Counted from the first letter of the stretch, positions 10,028 through 20,039 are shown. The stretch is 64,000 bases of DNA from Brucella pituitosa (GCF_003049685.1 NZ_PYSY02000001.1:2159001-2223000), one strand, 5' to 3'. Notes: a model not told the origin generated them from the letters alone. A program made the numbers and translations.

Positions 10028-11146
10028 TTACTTCTTCTGGAAGTAGTTATACTTGCCGTCATCACCCTTGCGCCATTCGAACATAACGTAAGGCGAAAGG
10101 CTCGGATCGCCCTTAGCGTCATAAGATACATCGCCAAGCACGGTCTTGAACGGACCCTTGCTCTTCATGGCTTCGGCAACCGACTGCGGATCATTGTTTC
10201 CGGCAGCATTGGCTGCATCCACCAGCGACTGGACGCCTGCGTAAGCATAGAAGGTGTAAGCTTCTGGCTCAAATCCCTTGTCGCGGAATGCCTTGATCAG
10301 ATCAGCATTGGCTGCGTCATCGCGTGGGTCCGGGCCAAACGTATTCAGAACGCCCGAAACAGCGTCGCCAGCAATGGAAGCCAGCTCGTTCGATACGATG
10401 CCGTCACCAGAAATGAACTGAGCCTTCAGCCCCTGATCAGCCATCTGACGGATGATCAGACCCGCTTCCGGGTGCATACCACCCCAATAAACAGCTGTGA
10501 TGCCTGAGGCCTTCATCTTGGAAATCAGCGCCGAGAAATCCTTGTCGCCCTGATTGATGCCTTCGTAGAGTGTCTCTTCCTTGCCATTGGCATTGAGAGA
10601 CTTCTTCGTTTCATCGGCAAGGCCCTGACCATAAGGCGTCTTGTCATGCAGGATCGCGACTTTGCCATCCTTGTAATTGTCAGCAATGTACTTACCTGCC
10701 ACGATACCCTGCTGGTCATCTCGACGGCAGGTACGGAAGGTGTTCCACAATTCGCGTTCAGTATAAGTCGGGTTGGTGGTGCCCGGCGCAATCATCAGCA
10801 CGCCGTTTTCTGCATAAATATCCGATGTCGGAATGCTGACGCCCGAATTGAAATGACCGATTACGAACTGAACGCCATCGCCGACGAACTTGTTTGCAAC
10901 CGAAATCCCCTGACGCGGATCAGCAGCATCGTCGCCATAAACGATCGTAATCTGCTCACCATTCATGCCGCCCTTGGCATTGGCTTCTGCGACGGCTGCT
11001 TCAACGCCGCGCTTGATCTGGTCGCCATAAGCCGCCTGACCGCCCGTCAATGGTGCACCAACACCCAGCTGCACATCAGCAAAAGACGCTCCACCCATCG
11101 CAACCAAAGCGGAAAGGCACACACCACAGAATAAGGATTTCTTCAT
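10028..11146 (-). CDS. livK: Branched-chain amino acid ABC transporter, periplasmic binding protein (LivK paralogue 1)
   Basis: The 372-aa precursor has a signal peptide ([23 protein letters not shown], cleaved before DVQLGVG). A type I periplasmic binding fold follows, with [41 protein letters not shown] and [20 protein letters not shown], all typical of Leu/Ile/Val receptors. The ATG at 11146 has GGGAG seven bases upstream. The frame opens at 11161, but the extra MGVTE overlaps the ribosome-binding site. It is a tandem paralogue of the gene at 11509 and has its own leader and terminator, so it is probably transcribed separately. Ligand preference cannot be read from sequence. Confidence 0.92.
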   Translation of the reverse strand: MKKSLFCGVCLSALVAMGGASFADVQLGVGAPLTGGQAAYGDQIKRGVEAAVAEANAKGGMNGEQITIVYGDDAADPRQGISVANKFVGDGVQFVIGHFNSGVSIPTSDIYAENGVLMIAPGTTNPTYTERELWNTFRTCRRDDQQGIVAGKYIADNYKDGKVAILHDKTPYGQGLADETKKSLNANGKEETLYEGINQGDKDFSALISKMKASGITAVYWGGMHPEAGLIIRQMADQGLKAQFISGDGIVSNELASIAGDAVSGVLNTFGPDPRDDAANADLIKAFRDKGFEPEAYTFYAYAGVQSLVDAANAAGNNDPQSVAEAMKSKGPFKTVLGDVSYDAKGDPSLSPYVMFEWRKGDDGKYNYFQKK

Positions 11147-11450
11147 TTCAGTTACTCCCATTAAACCACGATCTCCGGACTGAATTCCGGAGCCGCCAAT
11201 TCCACTGGAAGAGAATTTTTATATCCGTGCGAGAAACAGGCTTAATGCTATGGACCACGAAATCCACTTAGCCAATATTTCCCGACGCTCTCGCCCTCCT
11301 CCAGGGAACGAATTGCCGACCGTGCTTTACGCCAAACAATGTCGTTACAATAGGTAAAATGGCTTTACTCAGTATTGTCTACCCTCGTTAATATCTAAAT
11401 TTAATGCTTTTTACGCATGATGTCATGAATATGCTGTTTTCTTAAAATAA
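11147..11450. other. livK1 leader region, no gene seen
   Basis: About 300 bases lie between the first livK start and the terminator of the second livK. The stretch is AT-richer toward 11380-11450 and has no open frame with a plausible start and ribosome-binding site. It presumably carries the livK1 promoter. I see no riboswitch-like structure. Confidence 0.5.
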
Positions 11451-11477
11451 AAATGCCCGGCATATAGCCGGGCACTT
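11451..11477 (-). terminator. Intrinsic terminator of livK2
   Basis: Stem arms AAATGCCCGGC (11451-11461) and GCCGGGCACTT (11467-11477) flank a 5-base loop. TTATTTT follows on the minus strand, about 30 bases past the livK2 stop. Confidence 0.85.
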
Positions 11478-11508
11478 TTCGGGCAGACGTAACGATACAG
11501 ACAGATGC

Positions 11509-12624
11509 TTACTGCTGAATGTAATTATATTTCCCGTCAGCACCCTTTTCCCACTTATACATTACGTAACCTGGGAGCTTCGGGTCGCCCTTCTCGTCAT
11601 AAGAAAGATCGCCAAGCACAGTTGGGAATGGACCTTTTTCTCTCAGAGCCTTGGCAATTTCCTGTGGGTCATTGCTGCCAGCAGCCTTTGCGGCACCTGC
11701 CAGCGACTGCACTGCCGCATAGGAATAAAGCGTATAGGCTTCTGGTTCAAAGCCCGCATCGCGGAACTTCTTGACGAGTTCAGCATTTGCCGGGGCGTTG
11801 CGTGGGTCTGGACCAAATGTGTTCAGCGTGCCTTCAACAGCAGGACCTGCGATCGAAGCCAGTTCGTTCGACACAATACCGTCACCCGAGATGAACTGAG
11901 CCTTCAGACCCTGATCGGCGAGCTGGCGGATGATGAGACCGGCTTCCGGGTGGAGACCACCCCAGTAAACAACCGTCACACCGGCTTGCTTCATCTTGGC
12001 GATAAGAGCGGAGAAGTCCTTTTCGCCGACATTTACGCCTTCATAAAGTGCTTCTTTTGCGCCAAGTTCGTTGAGCTTCTTCTTGGTTTCGTCGGCAAGA
12101 CCCTGACCATAAGGTGTCTTGTCGTGGATCACAGCAATCTTGGCATCTTTGAAGTTGTCGAAGATATACTGACCGGCAACGATGCCCTGCTGATCGTCAC
12201 GGCCACAGGTACGGAACGTGTTCCAAAGACCGCGTTCTGTATAGACCGGGTTGGTTGCCGCTGGCGAGATTTCGAGAATACCGTTTTCGGCATAGACTTC
12301 AGAAGCCGGGATCGAAACACCGGAGTTGAAGTGGCCGATGACGTATTTTACGCCGTCAGCAGCGAACTTGTTGGCAACAGAAATACCCTGCTTCGGATCG
12401 GAAACGTCGTCACCGAGCGAGATCGCGATCTTTTCGCCATTGATGCCGCCGGCATCATTGATTTCCTTGATTGCAGCTTCAGCACCCTTTTGAATCTGAG
12501 CACCATAAACAGCATTTGGACCGGTCAGCGGTGCGCCGATGCCCAACAGTACATCTGCCCAAGCCGAGCCACTGAAAGCCATCACTGCTGCAAGAGCAAC
12601 GCCTGAGAAAAGCGATTTCTTCAT
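11509..12624 (-). CDS. livK: Branched-chain amino acid ABC transporter, periplasmic binding protein (LivK paralogue 2)
   Basis: The 371-aa precursor starts [23 protein letters not shown], a signal peptide cleaved before DVLLGIG. The mature part aligns throughout with paralogue 1 ([61 protein letters not shown]). The ATG at 12624 has GGGAG upstream. It lies downstream of the livHMGF genes on the same strand but is separated by a terminator and leader, so it may have its own promoter. High similarity to its neighbour indicates tandem duplication with divergence, perhaps in ligand range or expression. Confidence 0.92.
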   Translation of the reverse strand: MKKSLFSGVALAAVMAFSGSAWADVLLGIGAPLTGPNAVYGAQIQKGAEAAIKEINDAGGINGEKIAISLGDDVSDPKQGISVANKFAADGVKYVIGHFNSGVSIPASEVYAENGILEISPAATNPVYTERGLWNTFRTCGRDDQQGIVAGQYIFDNFKDAKIAVIHDKTPYGQGLADETKKKLNELGAKEALYEGVNVGEKDFSALIAKMKQAGVTVVYWGGLHPEAGLIIRQLADQGLKAQFISGDGIVSNELASIAGPAVEGTLNTFGPDPRNAPANAELVKKFRDAGFEPEAYTLYSYAAVQSLAGAAKAAGSNDPQEIAKALREKGPFPTVLGDLSYDEKGDPKLPGYVMYKWEKGADGKYNYIQQ

Positions 12625-12740
12625 TACTTGAACTCCCGATTATAGTTACCCCGAAACGATGTTTTTGCATCGCCTTATTATCTTGCTGATTAGCCAGCAA
12701 TATCTACGCTGAACCTGTTTTTCAGCGTGATCTTTTTAAA

Positions 12741-12769
12741 AAAGCTCCGCCGCGTAACGGCGAAGCTTT
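12741..12769 (-). terminator. Intrinsic terminator of the livHMGF operon
   Basis: AAAGCTCCGCCG (12741-12752) pairs with CGGCGAAGCTTT (12758-12769) with one G-T wobble. TTTTAAAAAG follows on the minus strand. It lies directly after the small membrane protein gene. Confidence 0.8.
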
Positions 12770-12772
12770 AAA

Positions 12773-13117
12773 TTATTTTGCCTTCCAGCTGAGAGGCGAG
12801 GCTTTTTCATAAAGCCAGTTATACTGGCGCACCATTTGCTTGGTGCGGGTATAACGAAACCCGACCGTGCCGATGATCATCAGCACAATCACATCAACCA
12901 GATAATAGTGCAGTGAAAGCAGCGTGCCTTCAAACAAAGCATAGTGGATGAACCGTACGGCTGCCCCCAACGGAATGAGATAGAGCAGCAACTGCGGATA
13001 GGTTCGCCAGGTCTGCGCACAGGCACGGCCAGTCATCCAGGCGGCCCAACCGCCCAGAAGACAGGTGATGAGAAAAAACAGCCAGAATGACGGTTCTTCG
13101 TAGAGAATTCCCTGCAT
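12773..13117 (-). CDS. Small inner-membrane protein of the liv operon (DUF6867-like)
   Basis: A 114-aa protein with three predicted membrane segments: FWLFFLITCLLGGWAAWMTG, QLLLYLIPLGAAVRFIHYAL and a helix around VDVIVLMIIGTVGF. A basic, Trp-containing tail follows. It starts 11 bases after the livF stop, with AAGGAGAAA upstream, and precedes the operon terminator, so it is co-transcribed with the permease. I recognise it as the kind of small protein often found behind livF in Rhizobiales, recorded as DUF6867. No function is established. A role in assembly or regulation of the Liv transporter is only a guess from position. Confidence 0.75.
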   Translation of the reverse strand: MQGILYEEPSFWLFFLITCLLGGWAAWMTGRACAQTWRTYPQLLLYLIPLGAAVRFIHYALFEGTLLSLHYYLVDVIVLMIIGTVGFRYTRTKQMVRQYNWLYEKASPLSWKAK

Positions 13118-13128
13118 GATTTTTCTCC

Positions 13129-13878
13129 TTAATGCCTTCCGCCTTCGAGATAGGCGGCACGCACTTCCGGGTCAGCCAGCAGTTCGCGGCCAGCGCCGCT
13201 CATCGTGATTGATCCATTGACCATAACATAGCCGCGATCAGCGAGCTTCAGCGCACCAAACGCGTTCTGCTCGACGAGGAACACGGTCAAACCCTGTGTA
13301 CGGTTAAGCTCCTTGATTGCCTCAAAGATCTGCTTGACGATCAGCGGAGCAAGACCAAGCGACGGTTCATCAAGAAGCAGGAGCTTCGGACGCGCCATCA
13401 GGGCGCGTGCAATTGCCAGCATCTGTTGCTCGCCACCCGAAAGTGTACCGCCACGCTGTGTGATACGTTCCTTCAGACGCGGAAACAGCTCGAACATCAG
13501 CGCAACGTCTTCTTCGAAATATTGCTGATTATCGAGGCTAGCGCCCATCTGAAGATTTTCGAGAACCGTCATGCGCGGGAAAATGCGCCGGCCTTCCGGC
13601 GACTGCGCAATACGGAGCTTCGCGATCTCGTGCGGCGGCATCGACGTGATGTCCTTGCCTCCAAAGAGAATGCGACCAGTGCGAGCGCGCGGCGAACCGA
13701 AAATGGTCATCATCAGCGTGGACTTGCCAGCGCCGTTAGCACCAATAAGCGCTACGATTTCACCTTCGTTGACCGTCAGGTCAATACCCTTCAGAGCGCG
13801 GATATTGCCGTAATAGGTCTCGACCTTTTCGACGGCCAGAAGCGGTTGTTTTGTCTGCATGGTTTCAGCCGTCATCAT
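13129..13878 (-). CDS. livF: Branched-chain amino acid ABC transporter ATPase LivF
   Basis: This 249-aa ABC ATPase powers high-affinity Leu/Ile/Val uptake with LivG, LivH and LivM. Walker A GANGAGKST is at 46-54. The signature LSGGEQQMLAIARAL and Walker B LLLLDEPSLGLAP follow, and the C-terminus has the LivF-like NAFGALKLADRGYVMVNG. Its ATG overlaps the livG stop in an ATGA arrangement, which favours translational coupling. ATG codons at 13878 and 13875 are both possible. Length is close to the family norm, in contrast with its enlarged partner LivG. Confidence 0.95.
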   Translation of the reverse strand: MMTAETMQTKQPLLAVEKVETYYGNIRALKGIDLTVNEGEIVALIGANGAGKSTLMMTIFGSPRARTGRILFGGKDITSMPPHEIAKLRIAQSPEGRRIFPRMTVLENLQMGASLDNQQYFEEDVALMFELFPRLKERITQRGGTLSGGEQQMLAIARALMARPKLLLLDEPSLGLAPLIVKQIFEAIKELNRTQGLTVFLVEQNAFGALKLADRGYVMVNGSITMSGAGRELLADPEVRAAYLEGGRH

Positions 13879-15188
13879 TCGCTTCCCTTCTTAGGCTTTG
13901 CCGGAGCTTTTGTGCCTTTCGGCGCTCGGGCTGCCTTTGCGGGAGAAGTTTTATGGCTTGTAGGAACATCGCCAGCTTCAACACGCGATGAAAACGCGGT
14001 TGTCTGACCCGACGCAAGCTTGCTTGCCTGCCCCACCCAATCCTCACGAGCAATACGACCGTCAAATTCGAGATAGGTTTCGGCCTGAACGATGTCAGCT
14101 TCAGCCCAGGCGGCAATCTGATCGAAATGGTAGATGCCGTGCTCGTTAAGCTTCTTCTCGTTGATCGCACCAATGCCCTTGATGAGCGTCAGATTATCAG
14201 GCTTTCCATCACGCGCAGCCGCAAGTCCGCCAGCAAAAAGCCGGGGCTCCTCGGCTTTTTCTTCCTCGATTGCCTCTTCCGCAAGCTGGGCTGCGATAAA
14301 ATCAGCCGGATCAGCAATACCTGGCTTATCCGCTTCTTCAATCAGTTCAGCAATCTCGTCATCATCCACGCCGAGATAAGCGGCAATGACGCGCGGATCG
14401 TTCCTGACTTCCTCGGGCGAGCCGTCGGAAATCTTCGTGCCGTATTCGAGCACGATCACGTGGTCGGAAATTTCCATAACCACCGACATGTCGTGTTCGA
14501 TCAGCAGGATCGACGTGCCTGTTTCCTTGCGAATATCTAACAGAAGCTTGTTGAGTTCTGCTGATTCACGCGGATTAAGACCTGCAGCCGGTTCATCAAG
14601 GCAGAGAATTTCCGGCTCGGTGCACATGGCACGCGCAATTTCCAGACGGCGCTGATCACCATAAGGCAGATCGCCAGCCGGATCGTCCGCACGGTCGATA
14701 AGGTTGATCTTCTCAAGCCAGTCGCGGGCTTTTTGAATCGCATCCTTTGCGGCCTTCCGGTAGGTTGGAAAGCCGAGAAGACCAAGGATCGTGTAGCCCG
14801 ACGAGCGCATCAGCGTGTTGTGCTGTGCAACAAGCAGGTTTTCGAGAACAGTCAAACCTGAGAACAGGCGAATATTCTGGAACGTACGCGCAACCCGCGC
14901 ATCCTGCGTGATCTTGAAATCCGGCAGACGCTCCAGAAGGAATTTTTCACCTGTAGCCCGGTGCATCGTCAGCATACCGCCAGTCGGCTTGTAGAAGCCG
15001 GTGATGCAGTTGAAGACTGTTGTCTTGCCCGCACCGTTCGGACCGATGATCGCAGTAATGTCCCCGCGCTTCACATCGAAGCTCAGATCGTTGATCGCGA
15101 TGAGACCACCAAAGCGCATCGACAGATGCTCAACTGTAAGAATGGTCTCTTTCGAACCATTGCCAGCCATAATTTTTGTCTCCGCCAT
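13875..15188 (-). CDS. livG: LivG ABC transporter ATPase with C-terminal helix-hairpin-helix-like extension
   Basis: Residues 1-274 form a normal LivG: Walker A GPNGAGKTT at 49-57, signature LPYGDQRRLEIARAM from 174, Walker B LCLDEPAAGLNP, and a terminal AYLG. The protein then continues to 437 aa, whereas LivG is usually about 255-290. The extension has an acidic Ala/Glu linker (275-330), then a conserved-looking domain at about 331-395 (LTLIKGIGAINEKKLNEHGI and DQIAAW...GRIAREDWVGQA), and a Lys/Ala/Pro tail. That domain resembles the helix-hairpin-helix-like module appended to NuoE and ribosomal L21 in rhizobia. It overlaps the livM stop by one base and the livF start by four. Confidence 0.93.
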   Translation of the reverse strand: MAETKIMAGNGSKETILTVEHLSMRFGGLIAINDLSFDVKRGDITAIIGPNGAGKTTVFNCITGFYKPTGGMLTMHRATGEKFLLERLPDFKITQDARVARTFQNIRLFSGLTVLENLLVAQHNTLMRSSGYTILGLLGFPTYRKAAKDAIQKARDWLEKINLIDRADDPAGDLPYGDQRRLEIARAMCTEPEILCLDEPAAGLNPRESAELNKLLLDIRKETGTSILLIEHDMSVVMEISDHVIVLEYGTKISDGSPEEVRNDPRVIAAYLGVDDDEIAELIEEADKPGIADPADFIAAQLAEEAIEEEKAEEPRLFAGGLAAARDGKPDNLTLIKGIGAINEKKLNEHGIYHFDQIAAWAEADIVQAETYLEFDGRIAREDWVGQASKLASGQTTAFSSRVEAGDVPTSHKTSPAKAARAPKGTKAPAKPKKGSE

Positions 15189-16567
15189 CAGCCGTGCCCT
15201 TCCTTGGTAAAGGCACCCGACACCATCTTCTTCTCATTGAGAAACGCACTTGGTTCCCGGCTTCCGACAAATCCGCGTGGCTTCCAGACCATGACCACCA
15301 CCATAGCCAGACCGAAGATCAGCATGCGGTAGAGTTCAGGCGTGAAGTTTGGACCGAAGATGACCTTCAGGAAGCCCATCTCGCGCAGGATTTCCGTGCC
15401 ACCGATCATCGCAATCGCAGCAATGGCAATCCCGACAAGCGATCCCATACCACCCAGAACGACGATGGCGAGAATAACAGCGGATTCAAGGAAGACGAAG
15501 GATTCTGGGCTTACGAACCCCTGACGAGCAGCAAAGAAGGAACCGGCAAAACCACCAAACATAGCACCCGTCGCAAAGGCGGTGAGCTTGGTCGTGGTGG
15601 TGTTGATACCGAGCGAACGGCAGGCAATTTCATCTTCACGTAGTGCTTCCCATGCACGGCCGACCGGCATGCGACGAAGACGGATCGTGACCAGAGCCGT
15701 TATCAGCGCAAGGATGAGGATCACGTAATAGAGGAAGAATTTATAGTGAGCAGCAGAGAAGGCGAGACCGAAATAGGCGGCGAAGCCATCCTTGCTGGCA
15801 TTGAATGGCAGACCGAAGAAGGTTGCCTTGGCAATACCTGAAATACCAAACGTTCCTCTGGTGAGGTCCGTCCAGTTTATCAACACAAGGCGGATAATTT
15901 CACCGAATGCAAGCGTCACGATAGCGAGATAATCTCCGCGCAGACGTAAGACCGGAAAACCGAGGATCACGCCCCATGTTGCCGCCAGAATGCCTGCAAT
16001 CGGCAACAGCATCCAGAAGGACAGGCCAAAATACGAAGAAAGAATGGCGTAGGAATAAGCGCCCACGGCATAGAAGGCGACATACCCCAGATCGAGAAGG
16101 CCAGCGAGGCCGACCACGATATTAAGACCCCATGCGAGCATCACATAGATCAGTATCTGAACGCCGAAATTGTCGACCCATTTAAGCGAACCCTGCCAGC
16201 CAAGCATACTGACGATCAGGATCGGGTAGACGAAAAGAAAAACAACGCCAATTTGCGAAAAATGCTTGCGAAAGAAAGACGGGCTTTCGGCAGCGACCGT
16301 CGGTCGGCTCGCCTTCGCAAACTTGCGTGCCTCAAGCCAGGGCTGCAAGAAGGCTATAAAGCCAAAACGCCCGAAAGCAGCCATTGCAACGAGGATCGCA
16401 AGTGCTCCCCAGCGCTGTTGCAGCACCAGCTCATTGTTAATGTTCTGGTCGGTCTTGAAACCAACGATCAGAATGAAAAGCCCCAATGCCACAAGACCGG
16501 CAATGAACCCTTCACGAATGGCCCGGGCAAAAAGGGAATCCGGGCGTGAACCTGTTTGTACGGCCAT
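15188..16567 (-). CDS. livM: Branched-chain amino acid ABC transporter permease LivM
   Basis: A 459-aa polytopic membrane protein, one of the two permease subunits. The core has the LivM hallmarks [45 protein letters not shown] and [20 protein letters not shown], the last being the ABC-ATPase coupling helix. The N-terminus (about 1-120) carries extra hydrophobic segments, as in the long proteobacterial LivM type. Its stop overlaps the livG ATG as TGATG. It starts two bases after livH ends, so livHMGF is tightly coupled. Confidence 0.95.
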   Translation of the reverse strand: MAVQTGSRPDSLFARAIREGFIAGLVALGLFILIVGFKTDQNINNELVLQQRWGALAILVAMAAFGRFGFIAFLQPWLEARKFAKASRPTVAAESPSFFRKHFSQIGVVFLFVYPILIVSMLGWQGSLKWVDNFGVQILIYVMLAWGLNIVVGLAGLLDLGYVAFYAVGAYSYAILSSYFGLSFWMLLPIAGILAATWGVILGFPVLRLRGDYLAIVTLAFGEIIRLVLINWTDLTRGTFGISGIAKATFFGLPFNASKDGFAAYFGLAFSAAHYKFFLYYVILILALITALVTIRLRRMPVGRAWEALREDEIACRSLGINTTTTKLTAFATGAMFGGFAGSFFAARQGFVSPESFVFLESAVILAIVVLGGMGSLVGIAIAAIAMIGGTEILREMGFLKVIFGPNFTPELYRMLIFGLAMVVVMVWKPRGFVGSREPSAFLNEKKMVSGAFTKEGHG

Positions 16568-16569
16568 GA

Positions 16570-17478
16570 TTACACCTTTTCGACTTCAGGACGGCCAAGA
16601 ATGCCGGACGGCATGAAGATGAGTACGATGGCAAGGATCGAGAACGCGGCAACATCCTTGTAATCGATCGAGAAATAAGCCGACCACAAAGCCTCGATGA
16701 GACCGATCAGCAAACCGCCAACAACAGCACCCGGCAGCGAGCCAATCCCGCCAAGAACCGCGGCCGTGAACGCCTTGACGCCGGGGATAAACCCGTCAGC
16801 AAACGAAATCACGCCGTAGAAGGAGAGATAAAGCGTACCGGCAACAGCTGCGAGCATCGCACCCATAACGAAAGTGAGCGAGATCACGCGGTCGACATTG
16901 ATACCGAGCAGTGACGCCATCTTGCGATCCTGCTCACAGGCACGCTGCGCACGACCTAGGGACGTACGATTGACGATATACCAGAAGATCGTCAGCAGCA
17001 CCGCCGTCACCACAATGACCACGATCTGCTTAAGCGAGATCGTCACATCGGTTCCGAAGAGACTGTAAGAGCCATTGAGCAATTGTGGCACCGGCTTGTT
17101 GCGCGGCCCCTGCGTCACCTGGACGAAGTTGGACAATGCAATGGACATACCGATTGCTGTAATCAGCGGCGCCAAACGAAACGATCCACGCAGAGGCCGG
17201 TAAGCCGCTCGCTCAATCGTCCAGCTCCAAAGCCCCGTCAGAAGCATTGCAACAACCATCATAAGGAGCAGCATGAGCGCGATTGGCAAAGCTCCTATGA
17301 ATGTTGTGATGATTAGAAAAACAATCAGCGCCATAAAGGCGCCGAGCATAAAGACATCGCCATGCGCAAAGTTGATCATGCCGATAATGCCGTAGACCAT
17401 CGTATAGCCGATGGCGATCAGGCCATAGATCGACCCGAGCGCGAGCCCGTTGATCACCTGCTGGAAGAAATATTCCAT
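16570..17478 (-). CDS. livH: Branched-chain amino acid ABC transporter permease LivH
   Basis: A 302-aa membrane permease, the first gene of the liv operon. Family motifs include [27 protein letters not shown] near the N-terminus, [16 protein letters not shown] (coupling loop) and [23 protein letters not shown]. It has about eight hydrophobic segments and normal length. The ATG at 17478 follows a roughly 290-base leader shared with no other gene, which carries a perfect 9-bp inverted repeat. Confidence 0.95.
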   Translation of the reverse strand: MEYFFQQVINGLALGSIYGLIAIGYTMVYGIIGMINFAHGDVFMLGAFMALIVFLIITTFIGALPIALMLLLMMVVAMLLTGLWSWTIERAAYRPLRGSFRLAPLITAIGMSIALSNFVQVTQGPRNKPVPQLLNGSYSLFGTDVTISLKQIVVIVVTAVLLTIFWYIVNRTSLGRAQRACEQDRKMASLLGINVDRVISLTFVMGAMLAAVAGTLYLSFYGVISFADGFIPGVKAFTAAVLGGIGSLPGAVVGGLLIGLIEALWSAYFSIDYKDVAAFSILAIVLIFMPSGILGRPEVEKV

Positions 17479-17591
17479 CTAGAAGCCACCCATTTTACTC
17501 TACCCGGTTTTATTGCCGCATCATTATTTCGTGCGACTTCATTTTTTCCCGGATAATTACACCTAACGGCTGTATAAAGGAATGCAAGCCC

Positions 17592-17610
17592 CTTTTGTCT
17601 CAGACAAAAG
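17592..17610. promoter_or_regulatory. Perfect inverted repeat in the liv operon leader (candidate operator)
   Basis: CTTTTGTCTCAGACAAAAG is a perfect 9-bp inverted repeat with a 1-base centre, 114 bases upstream of livH. There is no T-run after it in the livH direction, which makes a terminator less likely than a protein-binding site. AT-rich sequence on both sides suits a promoter. The cognate regulator is unknown. Confidence 0.5.
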
Positions 17611-17725
17611 ACTAATGACTTCCCTCCTCCACAAACTAGTTATGTCCCCTAAAAAGGGCCCTGTATATATTTTTTTCTCCTACCCAGAGCCGCTTATTCC
17701 ATAGTTTCCCCAACGCGTCACAGAC

Positions 17726-17753
17726 AAAAAATAGGGAGTTTCCCCCTATTTTT
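17726..17753 (-). terminator. Intrinsic terminator of the hydroxyproline cluster
   Basis: AAAAATAGGG (17726-17735) pairs with CCCTATTTTT (17744-17753), directly downstream of the epimerase stop. On the minus strand the stem ends in TTTTT. Confidence 0.8.
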
Positions 17754-17769
17754 GCCTACCGTACCCGTT

Positions 17770-18771
17770 TTACGCAACAGTAAACCCGTGCGCAAACGGA
17801 TCGCGATCATCAATGAAGATCGTATTGTAGCCTGTCATGCGTGCCCAACCCGCAATAGAAGGGATGATTCCCTTGCCTCCAGCGACCTCCACAGCACGTT
17901 CCACCCGACCGTGAAACAGCGACCCAATAATGGATTCATGCACGAAATCATCGCCTGGTTTTAGCTTGCCTTTGGCCGCAAGCTGCGCCATTCGGGCCGA
18001 AGTGCCCGTGCCACAAGGCGAACGATCTATCGCTTTGTCGCCATAAAAAACAGCATTGCGCGCATGCGCTTCAGGATGCGTCGGCTTTCCCGTCCAGAGA
18101 ATATGCGTCAGACGATTGATGTCCGGCAGATCAGGATGCTGGAAATTATATTTCTCGTTCAAACGCTCGCGCAGCACCGGACTCCATGCAATGAGTTGCA
18201 GCGCGGAATAATCTTGCATGTCCTTGTAATTTTCTTGCGGATCGACAATTGCATAGAAGTTTCCGCCATAGGCAACATCGACCTTGAGCATCCCTAAATC
18301 AGGGCACACCACTTCCAATCCTTCCGCATAAAGGAAGGCCGGAACATTGGTGAGGCGCACGCGATCCACATATTGGCCGTTCTGCTCATATTCAATCGAC
18401 ACAAGACCAGCAGGCGTATCGAGATTGAGCTTTCCCGGCGTCTTGGGCGTTACAAGACCTTGTTCAATCGCCATAGTCACGGTGCCGATGGTGCCGTGTC
18501 CACACATCGGCAAGCAACCCGACGTTTCAATAAACAACACTGCGACATCGCAATCCGGTCGTGTCGGCGGATAGAGGATGGAGCCCGACATCATGTCATG
18601 TCCACGCGGCTCGAACATGAGGCCGGTGCGGACCCAGTCATACTCGCGCAAGAAATGTGCGCGCTTTTCCATCATGTTCGAACCTTCAAGGTTCGGCCCG
18701 CCACCAGCCACCAGACGCACTGGGTTACCGCATGTATGTCCGTCGACGCAGAAGAAAGAATGTCTTGCCAT
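17770..18771 (-). CDS. prpA: 4-hydroxyproline 2-epimerase (proline racemase family)
   Basis: The enzyme interconverts trans-4-hydroxy-L-proline and cis-4-hydroxy-D-proline. The 333-aa chain has both catalytic cysteines of the family: Cys90 in the MCGHGTIG motif and Cys253 in SPCGTGTSAR. Length and sequence match the Brucella protein known as PrpA, described as a B-cell mitogen and later shown to be a hydroxyproline epimerase. The ATG at 18771 is five bases after the stop of the FAD oxidoreductase gene, so the pair is an operon for hydroxyproline use. The true-racemase alternative is less likely given the oxidase partner. Confidence 0.92.
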   Translation of the reverse strand: MARHSFFCVDGHTCGNPVRLVAGGGPNLEGSNMMEKRAHFLREYDWVRTGLMFEPRGHDMMSGSILYPPTRPDCDVAVLFIETSGCLPMCGHGTIGTVTMAIEQGLVTPKTPGKLNLDTPAGLVSIEYEQNGQYVDRVRLTNVPAFLYAEGLEVVCPDLGMLKVDVAYGGNFYAIVDPQENYKDMQDYSALQLIAWSPVLRERLNEKYNFQHPDLPDINRLTHILWTGKPTHPEAHARNAVFYGDKAIDRSPCGTGTSARMAQLAAKGKLKPGDDFVHESIIGSLFHGRVERAVEVAGGKGIIPSIAGWARMTGYNTIFIDDRDPFAHGFTVA

Positions 18772-18776
18772 GATGG

Positions 18777-20039
18777 TCAGTTCCGAAAACGTTGTGGCTT
18801 GAAAGGTTCGATATCGACAGCCGGTGCAGAACCTGTGATGAGATCACAGATAATCCGCCCTGTCGCTGCTGATTGTGTGAGGCCGAGATGGCCATGGCCG
18901 AAACCATAGTAAATATTGCCCCCTGAAGATGCACGGCCGATAACTGGCATGGAATCGGGCAGTGAAGGACGATAGCCCATCCATTGCCGCCCGCCCTCAG
19001 TCTTCAGTCCCGGCAAAAACATTGAGGCTTTTTTCAGCATAGCGCTTGAGCGCGCAAAATTTGGCGGCAATTGAAGGCCTCCAAATTCCACCGCTCCGCC
19101 CACGCGCAGACCGGTCGCCATTGGCGTGATGACAAAACCGTGCCCGGGGAAGGTCAGTTGGCGCATCACATCGAAACTGCCAACCGGAAGCGTCGTATTA
19201 TAGCCGCGCTCCGTATCAAGCGGAACGGTATCGCCAAATCCCTGAGCTAAGTTCCGCGACCAGGCACCCGCCATAAGCACAAGATGCGAGGCGTCGACTT
19301 CCGTGCCATCGTCAAGCCGAACAACCGCGCCACCATTGTGCTTTTGTGCATTGACCACCTTCGCCTGCAGGAAGCGCGCACCCTTGGTTTCGGCATAGGC
19401 CCATATGGCCTGACCGAACAATTTCGGATCGCTGACATTCTTCCAGCCGGGAACGAAAGTGCCGGCTACAAAGCGTGGATCGAGACCTGGTTGCAGTTCC
19501 TTCAACCGGCTCCCACGCACATGTTCATAGGCAATGCCCGCCTTTTCGCGTGCATCCCAACCGGGTTGCGATGCAGCAAGTTCTGCTTCGCTTTCATAAA
19601 GTTCGAGATTTCCATCTTCACGCAGCCTGTCACGCAAACCCGCACGGTCAATCAGGCCGAGCATCTCACTCTCGGCAAGACGCATCATGTTGCCCTGAGC
19701 GACGGTCGTCTTTTCGAGCGCCTGCGAACTACTTGCGCGCCAGAAGCGGTAAAGCCACGGGATCATTTTGGGGAAATAGGAAGGGCGGATTGTGAAAGGC
19801 CCGAGCGGGTCCATCAACCACCCGGGAACCTTGCGCATCACGCCCTTTGAAGCCATCGGCAGAATATCGGAAAATGCAAGGGCTGCAGCATTGCCGGAAC
19901 TTGTTTCCTCGCAAATGCCGCTGCGGTCGATCACAAGAACATCGCGACCCTTTTCGGCAAGCAACGCAGCAGTGGCTACACCGACGATCCCGCCACCAAT
20001 GATGACAATGTCGTGCTGCCCCTTTGTATCAGAATTCAT
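18777..20039 (-). CDS. FAD-dependent D-amino acid oxidoreductase, probable D-hydroxyproline dehydrogenase
   Basis: A 420-aa DAO/DadA-family flavoprotein. The FAD-binding DIVIIGGGIVGVATAALLAE motif is at 10-29, and the C-terminal FAD site includes GYRPSLPDSMPVIGRA and GFGHGHLGLTQSAATG. Placed immediately upstream of the epimerase, it most likely oxidises cis-4-hydroxy-D-proline to pyrroline-4-hydroxy-2-carboxylate. The later pathway enzymes (deaminase and semialdehyde dehydrogenase) are not in this window. The ATG at 20039 has GGGAG upstream. A general D-amino acid dehydrogenase is the alternative. Confidence 0.87.
   Translation of the reverse strand: MNSDTKGQHDIVIIGGGIVGVATAALLAEKGRDVLVIDRSGICEETSSGNAAALAFSDILPMASKGVMRKVPGWLMDPLGPFTIRPSYFPKMIPWLYRFWRASSSQALEKTTVAQGNMMRLAESEMLGLIDRAGLRDRLREDGNLELYESEAELAASQPGWDAREKAGIAYEHVRGSRLKELQPGLDPRFVAGTFVPGWKNVSDPKLFGQAIWAYAETKGARFLQAKVVNAQKHNGGAVVRLDDGTEVDASHLVLMAGAWSRNLAQGFGDTVPLDTERGYNTTLPVGSFDVMRQLTFPGHGFVITPMATGLRVGGAVEFGGLQLPPNFARSSAMLKKASMFLPGLKTEGGRQWMGYRPSLPDSMPVIGRASSGGNIYYGFGHGHLGLTQSAATGRIICDLITGSAPAVDIEPFKPQRFRN

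Noticed and set aside
12773..13117. Toxin-antitoxin or holin-like reading of the small membrane protein
   Set aside because: It is embedded in the liv operon before the operon terminator and resembles the liv-linked small proteins of Rhizobiales.
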